Below, in pieces: positions 28,195 through 36,555 of a stretch of DNA of 37,500 nucleotides. Position 1 is the stretch's first letter, and each line of letters begins with the position of its first letter. Both the position numbers and the translations under genes were made by a program. Under the pieces are notes generated by a model. It had not been told where the DNA came from. It was given only the letters and a program-made list of their open reading frames with translations, and searched no databases. This DNA comes from Acetobacteraceae bacterium (GTDB lineage: Bacteria > Pseudomonadota > Alphaproteobacteria > Acetobacterales > Acetobacteraceae). The stretch lies in assembly GCA_004843345.1 (NCBI GenBank), contig CP039460.1, positions 1,227,501 through 1,265,000 of the forward strand, in the 5' to 3' direction.

Positions 28195-28253
28195 AAACAG
28201 AACAAAGCCCGAAAGTTTTAAAAGGTTAAATTAGGAGAGAATATCAAGAGGTC

Positions 28254-28553
28254 TCAGCTTGTGATAGCATCTTCAAGAGTTGTCAGACGCTCTTGGAGTT
28301 CATTAATATGCGCCTGCATGTCGGTAATTTGTTTTTTTAGTGTGTCTGTTTCTTCTCTTGTTTTTTGAGCTAGAATTTCAACCGTGTCGAGTTCAGAGCG
28401 AGGGACAAGATCCATGCGTGCGCTTAGGCCGTTTATTTGGTTTTTTGCGACGGTTTTAATTTCTTCCCGAACGCCGTTTGCAACGGAATAAGCGGCACCA
28501 GCGAAACCAGCTAAGTCATTCAAAAGAGCGGACTTCATTATCGTTTTATCCAT
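28254..28553 (-). CDS. ubiK: UbiK-family protein, copy 2
   Basis: Duplicate of 10482-10781. Confidence 0.85.
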   Translation of the reverse strand: MDKTIMKSALLNDLAGFAGAAYSVANGVREEIKTVAKNQINGLSARMDLVPRSELDTVEILAQKTREETDTLKKQITDMQAHINELQERLTTLEDAITS

Positions 28554-28643
28554 TTCACGTTTTAATTGCGTCTTTAGAGCTTCTTAAAATTTCTTTTTGA
28601 GAAGAAAAGACAAGAGTGCCAGACTAGGCAGATATATTAAAAC

Positions 28644-29648
28644 ATGAGTATAACAGTCTCTATGCTTATCGTCACTGGTGGAGCCGGATTTATCGGCTCA
28701 TGTCTTCAGGCTGCGTTGGCAGCAAGAGGGCGTCGAACAATTGTTATAGATAGACTGCGCGATGGGAAGAAGTGGCGAAACCTTCATTCCCACCCGCCGG
28801 ATCAGATTATTGATCCAGAATATGCCATGGCTTTCCTTAAAAGTTTGCCACGGGGCGCTGTGCATGGCGTTTTTCATTTAGGAGCCATCAGTGCAACGAC
28901 TGTGCGTGATGGGGACTTGGCTTGGCATACAAATGTCAGTTTCTCACAAGATTTATGGCGTTTCTGTGCCCATCGGAATATTCCTTTCTTTTACGCTTCG
29001 TCTGCTGCAACCTATGGCGCTGCGGATAAAGCAGAAGAATTTAAAGATGGGATAGGGGCGATTAAGGAACTTAAACCCTTAAATCTATATGGCTGGACAA
29101 AGCAGTCCTTTGATTTGTGGGTGGCCCGTGAACTTGAGAATAAACGTCCAGCCCCTCCCCAATGGGTTGGGTTGAAATTCTTCAATGTTTATGGCCCAAA
29201 TGAATATCATAAAGGCTCGATGCAGTCAGTTGCCTGTCAAATTGCGAGAACACTTCGTCAGGGAGAAAAGCCGCGCTTGTTTAAATCAACAGGTGAGGGC
29301 ATTGCGGACGGTGGACAGTTAAGAGATTTTGTCTGGGTTGGTGATATTGTTCAGCTTTTTTTATGGTTCTTTTATCATCCGGCAACTAGTGGTCTTTTTA
29401 ATGCAGGGACAGGTAAGGCCCGTTCTTTTTTAGATATGGCAAAATGTCTTTGTCGTGAGTTTGGCGTTCCAGAAGAAATAGAGTTTATAGACCCTCCAGA
29501 ACAGCTGAAAAAGCAGTATCAGAATTTTACAGAGGCAGACCTAACGCTTCTCCGCCAAAGTGGGTATCAATTTGAATTCACCTCCCTTGAAAAGGGAATC
29601 AAAGAATATGTACGGAAATATCTTCGTACAGAAGAGAAGAATCTCTAA
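28644..29648 (+). CDS. hldD: ADP-heptose 6-epimerase, copy 2
   Basis: Duplicate of 10872-11876. Confidence 0.94.
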   Translation: MSITVSMLIVTGGAGFIGSCLQAALAARGRRTIVIDRLRDGKKWRNLHSHPPDQIIDPEYAMAFLKSLPRGAVHGVFHLGAISATTVRDGDLAWHTNVSFSQDLWRFCAHRNIPFFYASSAATYGAADKAEEFKDGIGAIKELKPLNLYGWTKQSFDLWVARELENKRPAPPQWVGLKFFNVYGPNEYHKGSMQSVACQIARTLRQGEKPRLFKSTGEGIADGGQLRDFVWVGDIVQLFLWFFYHPATSGLFNAGTGKARSFLDMAKCLCREFGVPEEIEFIDPPEQLKKQYQNFTEADLTLLRQSGYQFEFTSLEKGIKEYVRKYLRTEEKNL

Positions 29649-29713
29649 TATTCTTTGTGTAAATGGCCTCTTTCCTTCTTTAAAAGCGCTTTCAAGGATT
29701 TATTTTTAAGAAC

Positions 29714-30646
29714 ATGTCTTCACCACTTATCTTTCCTGAATTTGATGCGGTTGCGTTTCATTTACCTTTTCCCGTTCCAGGATTGCATCCGCTTTCAATA
29801 ACACTGATTTGGTGTGCTGTCCGCTGGTATGGTTTGGCCTATATGACGGCCTTTTTATTGGCAATGCCGATTGCACATAAATTATGCTCGCTTCGTCCTG
29901 TGGCAGCGACTCGGAAGCAGGTGGATGATTTTCTCTTTTTTGCCATTTTAGGGGTGATTTTAGGAGGGCGTCTCGGTTATGTCCTTTGTTATCAGCCATT
30001 TTTTTATTTAACCCACCCTTTAGAGATTTTTGTGGTTTGGAATGGCGGTATGTCTTTTCACGGAGGCTGTTTAGGTGTTGTGCTGGCTCTGGCATGGTTT
30101 TCGTATAAGGAGAAAATCAGTTTTCTTGCTTTCTCAGATCGTGTCGTGACTCTTATTCCAATTGGCCTAGGGTTGGGACGTTGTGCAAATTTTATCAATG
30201 GCGAGCTTTGGGGGCGCCCTGTCCAGATGGAGGGGCTTCCATGGGCAATGATCTATCCCCATGTTGATTCGCTTCCACGGCATCCGTCTGAGATTTATGA
30301 AGCTTTGATGGAGGGACTTCTTCTTTTCTCTGTTCTTCTGTTTTCGATTTCGAGGCCCGCTTTGCGCTCTCGTCCAGGTTTTACCGCAGGGCTTTTTTTG
30401 AGTGGTTATGCCTCGGCAAGAATGTTCTGTGAATGTTTCCGTGAGCCTGATTGGAATATCGGTTTTCTAGCAGGCGGTGTTACAATGGGGCAGATTCTTT
30501 CAGTACCAATGCTTTTATTTGGTATTTATATGATGGTGCAGGCGTTTCGTCATTTGCCTTTTGAGGGAGATAATCTGACGCCAGTGCCTGAGAATTGGTC
30601 AGAACAGAGAAAGATAATCTCTCCTCTTTTTAAACGTGCAAAATAA
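29714..30646 (+). CDS. lgt: Prolipoprotein diacylglyceryl transferase, copy 2
   Basis: Duplicate of 11942-12874. Confidence 0.97.
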   Translation: MSSPLIFPEFDAVAFHLPFPVPGLHPLSITLIWCAVRWYGLAYMTAFLLAMPIAHKLCSLRPVAATRKQVDDFLFFAILGVILGGRLGYVLCYQPFFYLTHPLEIFVVWNGGMSFHGGCLGVVLALAWFSYKEKISFLAFSDRVVTLIPIGLGLGRCANFINGELWGRPVQMEGLPWAMIYPHVDSLPRHPSEIYEALMEGLLLFSVLLFSISRPALRSRPGFTAGLFLSGYASARMFCECFREPDWNIGFLAGGVTMGQILSVPMLLFGIYMMVQAFRHLPFEGDNLTPVPENWSEQRKIISPLFKRAK

Positions 30647-30659
30647 ACTGGGGATATTT

Positions 30660-31436
30660 ATGCAAAATCCTGCTTTTATAACTTCTAGCCTTTTGAGCCA
30701 GCCACACGGATTTGGAACGATTAAGGCAGGACTGCCACCGTTGCCTGTTGTGAGTGAAGAGTTATTCGAGAAATATCCTTTGGCGCAGCCAGCCTCTTTC
30801 GTTAGGCAGGGGGATAAGAAAGTTTGGCAGATTCACGGTCTTCCCGTACAGGCGATGAAACAAGTTCACGGCACAAAGGTAAAAATTATCCGAGAAGGTG
30901 ATGCACTAGATACGCCATTTTCAGAAGAAGGGGACGGTATTGCAACCGATCGATCTGATATTGTTGCGGCCATTGTAACGGCAGATTGCGGTCCTCTTTT
31001 GTTGGAAGGAAAAACAGCTCAGGGTAAAAAGGTTGTTGCAGCTGTGCATGCTGGATGGCTTGGGGCGGTAAGTGGCGTTATTGAATCTGGCGTTGAAGCC
31101 CTTAGGTCGCTGGGGGCGACAGAAATTGTTGCGGCAATTGGTCCTTGTATAACCGCCTCTTCTTACGAAATCTCAGGAGAGATGCTTGAAAAAATTTATG
31201 CACATGACAAAGAGGCTTCGCCTTGGCTTTATAAGGGTTCAAAAAAGGGAAAATACCATTTTAACTTGCCAGGCTATTGCTTCCATCGTTTAGTTGCTCG
31301 TGGTGTTGATAAAGTTTCGGTTTCTGGTTTTGATACATGTTCAGATTTACGTCTGTGGAGTTATCGGCGTGAGAGTCTGAGAAAAGATGAAATACTGGCT
31401 CTGGCAGGACGGCAGTTTTCCTTCATTAAAGCCTAA
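30660..31436 (+). CDS. pgeF: Peptidoglycan editing factor / multicopper polyphenol oxidase family (intact copy)
   Basis: 258 residues from ATG 30660, chosen because tgggga lies just upstream. An in-frame start 24 bases earlier would overlap lgt. Family motifs in order are QVHG (68-71), VTADCGP (about 106-112), AVHAGW (128-133) and AIGPCI (159-164). The conserved His, Cys and His of these motifs form the metal site of the YfiH/YlmD/LACC1 family. In E. coli PgeF hydrolyses wrong UDP-MurNAc-L-Ser to keep L-Ala in peptidoglycan precursors, and related proteins act on purine nucleosides. Coupling to lgt gives an envelope-themed hldD-lgt-pgeF set. The corresponding gene in the first repeat is frameshifted. 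Confidence 0.92.
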   Translation: MQNPAFITSSLLSQPHGFGTIKAGLPPLPVVSEELFEKYPLAQPASFVRQGDKKVWQIHGLPVQAMKQVHGTKVKIIREGDALDTPFSEEGDGIATDRSDIVAAIVTADCGPLLLEGKTAQGKKVVAAVHAGWLGAVSGVIESGVEALRSLGATEIVAAIGPCITASSYEISGEMLEKIYAHDKEASPWLYKGSKKGKYHFNLPGYCFHRLVARGVDKVSVSGFDTCSDLRLWSYRRESLRKDEILALAGRQFSFIKA

Positions 31437-31527
31437 GCTATAATGGAGCGTGCTTTCGAGAAAAGATTGAAAAAGAATTGATTTTCCCGTAAGGCATATA
31501 TCCTATCAAGGCAGTTTTTCACTGTAA

Positions 31528-31617
31528 GGTGCGAACACCCCTGGAGGTTCGACCTCTTTAGTTGATGGATTTTATTTAATTTTGTGCTTTGCTTTCCCCA
31601 AGAGAAAAGAAAAGCAC
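31528..31617 (+). promoter_or_regulatory. Structured leader upstream of L25 (copy 2)
   Basis: Same three hairpins as at 13755-13844: 31528-31539, 31544-31556 and 31584-31617. The last ends 27 bases before the L25 start. The flanking sequence 31437-31527 holds no gene. ttgatt followed 15 bases later by tatcct (about 31476-31502) is a weak promoter candidate. Confidence 0.4.
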
Positions 31618-31644
31618 ATTTACTAATTTAATGGAGTATTTAAC

Positions 31645-32280
31645 GTGGCAGAAATGCAGAAACTTCCAGTTTCCCCGCGCGAGAAAGCAGGTAAGGGGGC
31701 AGCCCGCGCAGTGAGACGTGCCGGAAAAGTCCCTGGTGTGATTTACGGTGGCGGGAGAGAGCCAGCCCTTTTTGAAATTGATCCTCGTATCATTGATAAA
31801 GAGCTAAACCGTGGCGGTTGGCAATCCCGTCTGTACGAAGTACAGCTTGGAGACCGCCGTCAGCCTGTTTTGATGCGTGAAATTCAATTTCACCCAGTGA
31901 CAGATGCGCCATTGCATATTGATTTGCAGCGTATGCGTCCAGGTCAGAAAGTTCACGTCCAGATTCCAGTCGTTGTTGAAAACGAGGAAGAATGCCAAGG
32001 TGTTAGAGCTGGTGGTGTTGTTAATCTTATTCGCCATTCTGTTGAAGTCGAAGTTGATGTGGAACATATTCCTGAGCACTTCATTGCAGATATTGCTGCG
32101 CTTGAAATCGCTGACAATCTTCGTTGGGAAGACCTTAAGGGGATTGAAGGAATTACGCCTGTTGGGCATCTTGAAGATCTCGTGATTTTGAGCATCGCCG
32201 CACCTGTTTCAGAAGAAGCTGAAGCGGATGAGGAAGAAGCTTCAGAGGAAGCTCCAGAAGCAGAAACAGCTGAAGGCTAA
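31645..32280 (+). CDS. rplY: 50S ribosomal protein L25, Ctc form (intact copy)
   Basis: 211 residues starting at GTG, with ggag 11-14 bases upstream. It has an N-terminal L25 domain (about 1-95; PREKAGKGAARAVRRAGKVPGVIYG, split as EKAGKGAARAVRR and GKVPGVIYGG). A C-terminal TL5/Ctc beta domain (about 96-185) follows, with FHPVTDAPLHIDLQR between them. It ends in a Glu/Ala-rich acidic tail of about 25 residues. It binds 5S rRNA in the large subunit, and the long form is also called general stress protein Ctc. The pth start lies four bases after its stop, so the two are likely translated from one message, as in many bacteria. Confidence 0.95.
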   Translation: MAEMQKLPVSPREKAGKGAARAVRRAGKVPGVIYGGGREPALFEIDPRIIDKELNRGGWQSRLYEVQLGDRRQPVLMREIQFHPVTDAPLHIDLQRMRPGQKVHVQIPVVVENEEECQGVRAGGVVNLIRHSVEVEVDVEHIPEHFIADIAALEIADNLRWEDLKGIEGITPVGHLEDLVILSIAAPVSEEAEADEEEASEEAPEAETAEG

Positions 32281-32284
32281 TCAA

Positions 32285-33052
32285 ATGCAGCTTTGGGTAG
32301 GTCTCGGAAATCCGGGAGCCAATTATCGCTTTCATCGGCATAATATTGGTTTTATGGCCCTCGATCGCATTGCGGAACGTCATGGCTTTTCGCCATGGCG
32401 TGCCCGTTTTAATGGTGAGATTGCAGAGGGGAAAATTGCAGGTGAGTCTGTCTTGCTCCTCAAGCCTCTCACCTTTATGAATCTTTCTGGCCGTTCTGTC
32501 GTGCCAGCGATGCAGTTTTATAAAATTCCGCATGAGCAAGTATTTGTTTTTCATGATGAGATGGATCTGCCATGGGGGAAATGCCGGATTAAAAAAGGCG
32601 GCGGGATTGCGGGGCACAATGGTCTCCGTTCTATCCGTGACCTTTCTGGCAATCCAGATTATTGGCGTATTCGCCTTGGGATAGGTCATCCAGGGGATCG
32701 TGCCTTGGTCGTTTCCTATGTGATGGGAAATTTTCCCGAAGAGCAGCGTAAAGATTTGGATATTTGGTTAGATCATCTTGCCGATGAGTCTGTTGTGCTG
32801 GCGCTGGGCACGCCAGAAGGACTGACAGGTAAGCTTGCAGAAAAAGCAGGCCTTTGGGCGGGAAGCCAAGTTAAAGAAGAAAAGCTTGAAGGCGTAGCGC
32901 TTGAAAAAGCAATCAAAGAAGCTAAGGCTCTGCATGAAAAAGAGAAAAAGATTGTTGAAAAGCAGAAATTTATTTTTGATCAGCAGGAAAATGTAGACAA
33001 TGCTTTGGCAGCTGCCTTGAAGGCTGCTCAAGAATCTAAAACATCTAAATAA
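32285..33052 (+). CDS. pth: Peptidyl-tRNA hydrolase (intact copy)
   Basis: 255 residues from ATG 32285. The frame is open further upstream, but MQLWVGLGNPG is the family N-terminus and gaagg precedes it. Active-site residues are Asn9 (GLGNPG), His19 (RHNIGF), Asn66 (FMNLSG), Asp91 (FHDEMDLPWG) and Asn112 (GHNGL). It recycles tRNA by cleaving peptidyl-tRNA released from stalled ribosomes. Pth is normally about 190-200 residues; here a Lys/Glu/Ala-rich helical extension follows residue 190. It sits between L25 and ychF, all functions around the ribosome. Confidence 0.96.
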   Translation: MQLWVGLGNPGANYRFHRHNIGFMALDRIAERHGFSPWRARFNGEIAEGKIAGESVLLLKPLTFMNLSGRSVVPAMQFYKIPHEQVFVFHDEMDLPWGKCRIKKGGGIAGHNGLRSIRDLSGNPDYWRIRLGIGHPGDRALVVSYVMGNFPEEQRKDLDIWLDHLADESVVLALGTPEGLTGKLAEKAGLWAGSQVKEEKLEGVALEKAIKEAKALHEKEKKIVEKQKFIFDQQENVDNALAAALKAAQESKTSK

Positions 33053-33088
33053 TTCTAAAAGTTAAATTAAGGTAGGAGTACAAAAGAC

Positions 33089-34195
33089 ATGGGGTTTAAT
33101 TGTGGAATTGTGGGATTGCCTAATGTCGGAAAATCAACCTTATTTAATGCGCTAACCGCAACAGTCGGGGCGCAGGCGGCAAATTATCCTTTTTGTACGA
33201 TTGAGCCAAATGTTGGCCGTGTTGCAGTGCCAGACCCTCGTTTAGAGATTTTGTGTAAAGTTGGAAAGTCACAGAAAATTTTGCCAACAAGTTTAGAGTT
33301 TGTTGATATTGCAGGCCTTGTAAGAGGGGCTTCAAAAGGTGAAGGGCTTGGAAATCAGTTTCTCGCCAATATTCGTGAAGTTGATGCGATTATTCATGTG
33401 CTTCGCTGTTTTGAAAATGGGGATGTTACCCATGTTGAAGGCAGTGTTGATCCTCTGCGCGATGCTGAAATCATTGAAACAGAATTGATGCTTTCGGATT
33501 TGGAAAGCCTCGAAAAGCGTGTCGTGAATTGGGAAAAAAGAGCCAAAGGCGGTGACCGTCTTTCAAAAGAGCAGTTAGAACTCGCAGCGCCCCTTTTAGA
33601 AGTCTTGCGAGAAGGAAAGCCAGCAAGAGCGGCTAAAGTTGAAGGTAAAGAGAAAGAAATTAATCAGCTTCAGCTTTTGACGACAAAGCCTGTTTTATAT
33701 GTTTGTAATGTGGGAGAGGATGAAATCTCAGGAGAGGCCGAGACTGTAAATCCTTTCGTTGAGAAAGTGCGTGCAAAGGCATTGGAAGAAAAAGCAGGGA
33801 TTGTTGTTGTTTCTGCGGCCATTGAAGCCGAAGTCAGTCAGCTTCCTCTTGAGGACCGCGCTGAATTTTTAAGTGATCTTGGTCTCTCACAATCGGGTCT
33901 TGATCAGGTCATTGCGGCGGGATACCAGCTTCTTGGGTTAAGAACCTATTTTACCGTTGGTCCTAAAGAAACCAGAGCTTGGACAATTACAGAAGGGACG
34001 AAAGCGCCTCAAGCCGCTGCTGTGATTCATAATGATTTTGAGCGTGGTTTTATTGCGTGCGAAGCGATTGCTTATAAAGATTACGTTGAATTCAACGGAG
34101 AAGTTGGCGCAAAAGAAGCTGGCAAGGCCAGAATTGAAGGTAAAGAATATATTGTCGCAGATGGGGATATTCTTCATTTCCGCTTTAATGTCTAA
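33089..34195 (+). CDS. ychF: Redox-regulated ATPase YchF, OBG family (intact copy)
   Basis: 368 residues with taggag upstream. The N-terminal P-loop is GLPNVGKST (9-17). Switch [22 protein letters not shown] is interrupted here as [10 protein letters not shown] and [10 protein letters not shown] helical insertion lies between about 125 and 195, followed by the nucleotide-specificity region (VCNVGED) and a C-terminal TGS domain with [13 protein letters not shown] and FERGFIACE. YchF/OLA1 proteins prefer ATP over GTP and associate with ribosomes; in bacteria YchF is linked to oxidative stress and leaderless mRNA translation. The start is 36 bases after pth. Confidence 0.97.
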   Translation: MGFNCGIVGLPNVGKSTLFNALTATVGAQAANYPFCTIEPNVGRVAVPDPRLEILCKVGKSQKILPTSLEFVDIAGLVRGASKGEGLGNQFLANIREVDAIIHVLRCFENGDVTHVEGSVDPLRDAEIIETELMLSDLESLEKRVVNWEKRAKGGDRLSKEQLELAAPLLEVLREGKPARAAKVEGKEKEINQLQLLTTKPVLYVCNVGEDEISGEAETVNPFVEKVRAKALEEKAGIVVVSAAIEAEVSQLPLEDRAEFLSDLGLSQSGLDQVIAAGYQLLGLRTYFTVGPKETRAWTITEGTKAPQAAAVIHNDFERGFIACEAIAYKDYVEFNGEVGAKEAGKARIEGKEYIVADGDILHFRFNV

Positions 34196-34228
34196 GAGAG
34201 AGCTTTCACCGCTTTAAGGCTAGAGAAA

Positions 34229-34798
34229 ATGCGTATTGGCATCCTTGGAGGCTCTTTTAATCCAGCGCATAAGGGGCATATTTCTCTTGCTGAGCGGGCT
34301 TTGCGTGCCCTTAATCTTCAACAAGTGTGGCTAATGGTTTCCCCCGGGAATCCTTTTAAGTCTGGTCAAAAAATGGCCTCATTTGAGGAAAGGTTGGAAT
34401 CCGCTGAAAAATTGGCAGATGGGGTTAGAATTATCGCAACAGGGATTGAACAGCGATATGGCACTCAGAAGACATTTTTAACTCTTGAACATCTTAAGAG
34501 AAATTTTCCTAATATTCGTTTTATTTGGTTGATGGGATCGGATAATTTGCCTGATTTGTGCAAATGGTATCGTGGAAAAGCATTAATTAAATCTGTTCCT
34601 ATCGCTGTTTTTGCCAGACCTGGATCGAATAAAGAGGCCTTGAAATCGCCTTCTGCCTCATGGATACGCCATTGGCAAAGGCCAGAAAGAGAATCCCAAG
34701 CACTTGGGATAAAAGGTGCGCCAGATTGGGTTTTTATTCATAGAAAAGAAGTTAATCTTTCTTCCACAGAAATTCGGGCTAAAAATTCATTTTTGTAA
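34229..34798 (+). CDS. nadD: Nicotinate-nucleotide adenylyltransferase (intact copy)
   Basis: 189 residues. It has the nucleotidyltransferase signature GGSFNPAHKGH (7-17), then FIWLMGSDNLPDLCKW, and the C-terminal SSTEIRA that completes the ATP site. It converts nicotinate mononucleotide and ATP to deamido-NAD in NAD synthesis. It is followed by rsfS and rlmH, the usual neighbourhood in alphaproteobacteria and many other bacteria. The start 33 bases after ychF suggests shared transcription. Confidence 0.95.
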   Translation: MRIGILGGSFNPAHKGHISLAERALRALNLQQVWLMVSPGNPFKSGQKMASFEERLESAEKLADGVRIIATGIEQRYGTQKTFLTLEHLKRNFPNIRFIWLMGSDNLPDLCKWYRGKALIKSVPIAVFARPGSNKEALKSPSASWIRHWQRPERESQALGIKGAPDWVFIHRKEVNLSSTEIRAKNSFL

Positions 34799-34863
34799 AA
34801 ATCTGAGATTTGATTGAAGATAGAGTAAGATAAGAGAAAGAACGAAAAGGAGCTGTTTTAGAA

Positions 34864-35241
34864 ATGACAGAAAATAAATACACACTCGCCCTTGACGAAA
34901 GAATTGCTAAGATCGAAGAGAGTCTTGATGATGATAAGGCGTTGGATATTGTGACTTTAGATATTGGCAAACAGTCTAATTTTGCACAGCGAATGATTGT
35001 TGCAGTTGGGGAGTCTCAACGCCAGCTGGTCGCCATGGCCTATCATTTAAAATCACTTTTTAAAGAATGGAACGAGACAAGCTCGATTGAAGGCTTAGAA
35101 GTTGAAAGTGGCTGGATTGTGTTGGATGGCGGAGACATCGTGATACATCTTCTTCTTCCTGAAAAGCGAGAGCTTTATTCCATTGAAAAAATTTGGAGTG
35201 CTGCTTTTGATAAAGGTAGCGTTGAGGTTGTTGAAGGATGA
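34864..35241 (+). CDS. rsfS: Ribosomal silencing factor RsfS
   Basis: 125 residues with aaggag upstream. The family core is visible: ALDIVTLDIG, FAQRMIVAVGESQRQLVAMA, EVESGWIVLDGGDIVIHLLLP and a Tyr/Leu segment before the C-terminus (RELYSIEKIW). RsfS (formerly YbeB) binds L14 and blocks subunit joining to lower translation under nutrient limitation. Its stop overlaps the rlmH start by four bases. The same intact gene occurs in the first repeat. Confidence 0.94.
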   Translation: MTENKYTLALDERIAKIEESLDDDKALDIVTLDIGKQSNFAQRMIVAVGESQRQLVAMAYHLKSLFKEWNETSSIEGLEVESGWIVLDGGDIVIHLLLPEKRELYSIEKIWSAAFDKGSVEVVEG

Positions 35242-35708
35242 GCCAGTCTATGGCGATTTCCGCCATTGGAAAAATGCGTGGGACGCCAGAAGAATCTCTT
35301 TTTAAGCGTTACCAAACACGTTTGCGTTTAAATTTAGAGATTAAAGAGATACATGTTGGCGGTACGTCATCCGCAGAGCAGAAACATCGTGAGAATGTTG
35401 CTCTTTTAGACACCTGTAAAGAGGATGAGTTCGTAATTGCATTGGATTTGGCAGGTAAGAATTTAGATAGTCTTGCGCTGGCAGATAAAATGCGTGAATG
35501 GCAGGAAACAGGTAAAAATCTTCGATTCGTGATTGGGGGCGCACAAGGGTTAGACCGTGCGCTGTTGGAGCGCGCAAATTTTACGATTTCATTGGGTAAA
35601 ATGACATGGCCACACATGCTTGTGCGTGTCATGTTGATGGAGCAGCTTTTTAGATCGCAATCTATTTTAGAAGGTCACCCCTACCATCGGGATGACCGTC
35701 CAACTTAG
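35238..35708 (+). CDS. rlmH: 23S rRNA pseudouridine-1915 N3-methyltransferase
   Basis: 156 residues, the usual SPOUT-fold RlmH length. Conserved parts are IALDLAGKNLDSLALADKM, the knot region FVIGGAQGLDRALL with the SAM-binding GGAxG, ISLGKMTWPHMLVRVMLMEQL, and the terminal GHPYHR motif. It methylates pseudouridine 1915 in helix 69 of 23S rRNA on assembled 70S ribosomes. It is translationally coupled to rsfS, and a convergent CHAP gene ends three bases after it. Confidence 0.96.
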   Translation: MSQSMAISAIGKMRGTPEESLFKRYQTRLRLNLEIKEIHVGGTSSAEQKHRENVALLDTCKEDEFVIALDLAGKNLDSLALADKMREWQETGKNLRFVIGGAQGLDRALLERANFTISLGKMTWPHMLVRVMLMEQLFRSQSILEGHPYHRDDRPT

Positions 35709-35711
35709 GTG

Positions 35712-36392
35712 CTATTTCACTTGGCTTGGAAGCCTGAAGTTTACTTGCACGACTGGCCTGCCGGCGAATGGCTTTCCCAAGCGGTCTTCCTCCTGTTCAT
35801 TCTCTTTTTCCTTGCTCCAAGGATAAATAAAACCATTGGTTGGATAGACTTTTCCGAATTGGCTTGGATTCCCACGTAAGGCAACCCGGACAGCGGTCCA
35901 GTCATTATTAGGAGAAACGTCAATTACACGGGTATTATGGTCGATTTGATTAGCGCCCCAATGTGCGTGGTCAATACGAATCGTACGATCGTCTTCTTGA
36001 GAGCGAACGAGGGCAACATGGCCATAAAACATTTTTTTTGTTGCTTTAAAGCTTAGAACGGCGCCGGGTTCAGGGATTTGGCCTCTGGCGTAGTTTTTTT
36101 CATCCGCACGTTTCCACCATGTATGCGCATCTCCATGAACTTGATAATGGGGCGCTGCAAGATGCACATAGCCAACACATTGTAAAACCTTTCTTTTGTG
36201 TGGTCGTAGACCGACCTTCGTTTTACAGATTTTTCCATGACGTCTGGAAGAAGTGGATGTCTGCGGAGTCTTAGTATTGCTCAATGTCGCAGCTTGTGCT
36301 TCTTCGGCATGCGCAGAAGCAAAGGAGGAAAAAGAGACTAAAAGGGAGGCTGTTGCTAAAAAAGGAAAGCACAAACGTGGAAGCAGAACCAT
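35712..36392 (-). CDS. Secreted CHAP-domain protein, putative peptidoglycan amidase/endopeptidase (intact copy)
   Basis: 226 residues. The signal peptide is residues 1-29 (hydrophobic 8-26, AHA cleavage site). A basic Ser/Thr-rich linker follows, then a CHAP domain with catalytic Cys in QCVGYVH (C72) and His in GHVALVR (H125). DHAHWG and a Trp-rich end complete the fold. CHAP enzymes cleave amide bonds in peptidoglycan stem peptides or cross-bridges in the periplasm; the bond cut here cannot be told. The C-terminal tail after residue 195 is charged. In the first repeat the gene is split by two indels. It is divergent from the hydrolase gene at 36556. Confidence 0.85.
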   Translation of the reverse strand: MVLLPRLCFPFLATASLLVSFSSFASAHAEEAQAATLSNTKTPQTSTSSRRHGKICKTKVGLRPHKRKVLQCVGYVHLAAPHYQVHGDAHTWWKRADEKNYARGQIPEPGAVLSFKATKKMFYGHVALVRSQEDDRTIRIDHAHWGANQIDHNTRVIDVSPNNDWTAVRVALRGNPSQFGKVYPTNGFIYPWSKEKENEQEEDRLGKPFAGRPVVQVNFRLPSQVK

Positions 36393-36555
36393 AATATGCG
36401 AAATGCCAGTCTTAAAAATGTAAAATTACGTATTGTTAGTGTCTTAAAGCACACAGAAGAAAAAAGAAAGTTTTGCTTTCTTGGTAAAGAGAGCGTGATT
36501 TCTAAAACAGAAATCTTATATAACCCAATAAGCTTGTTAAAAATAGGAGAGAAGG
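36393..36555. promoter_or_regulatory. Divergent spacer between CHAP gene and metallo-hydrolase
   Basis: 163 bases without a gene. A small stem-loop aagaaag/ctttctt lies at 36464-36482, and a tatata-type -10 candidate at about 36519-36524. aggag at about 36546 is the ribosome binding site of the next gene. The right edge of the repeated segment is at about 36513. Confidence 0.4.

Larger units (their letters stand above)
18722..36513. repeat. Copy 2 of the 17.8-kb direct tandem duplication
   Basis: Repeats 930-18724. Indels relative to copy 1 are confined to the first 2.5 kb (18722 to about 21222). From there to about 31240 it is identical to copy 1, and from 31240 on it is the copy with intact genes. 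It continues uninterrupted into the metallo-hydrolase gene at 36556. Confidence 0.95.

Noticed and set aside
930-36513. Adaptive gene amplification or a composite mobile element
   Set aside because: No transposase, integrase, terminal repeats or target duplication at either end, and the edge pattern fits contig overlap.
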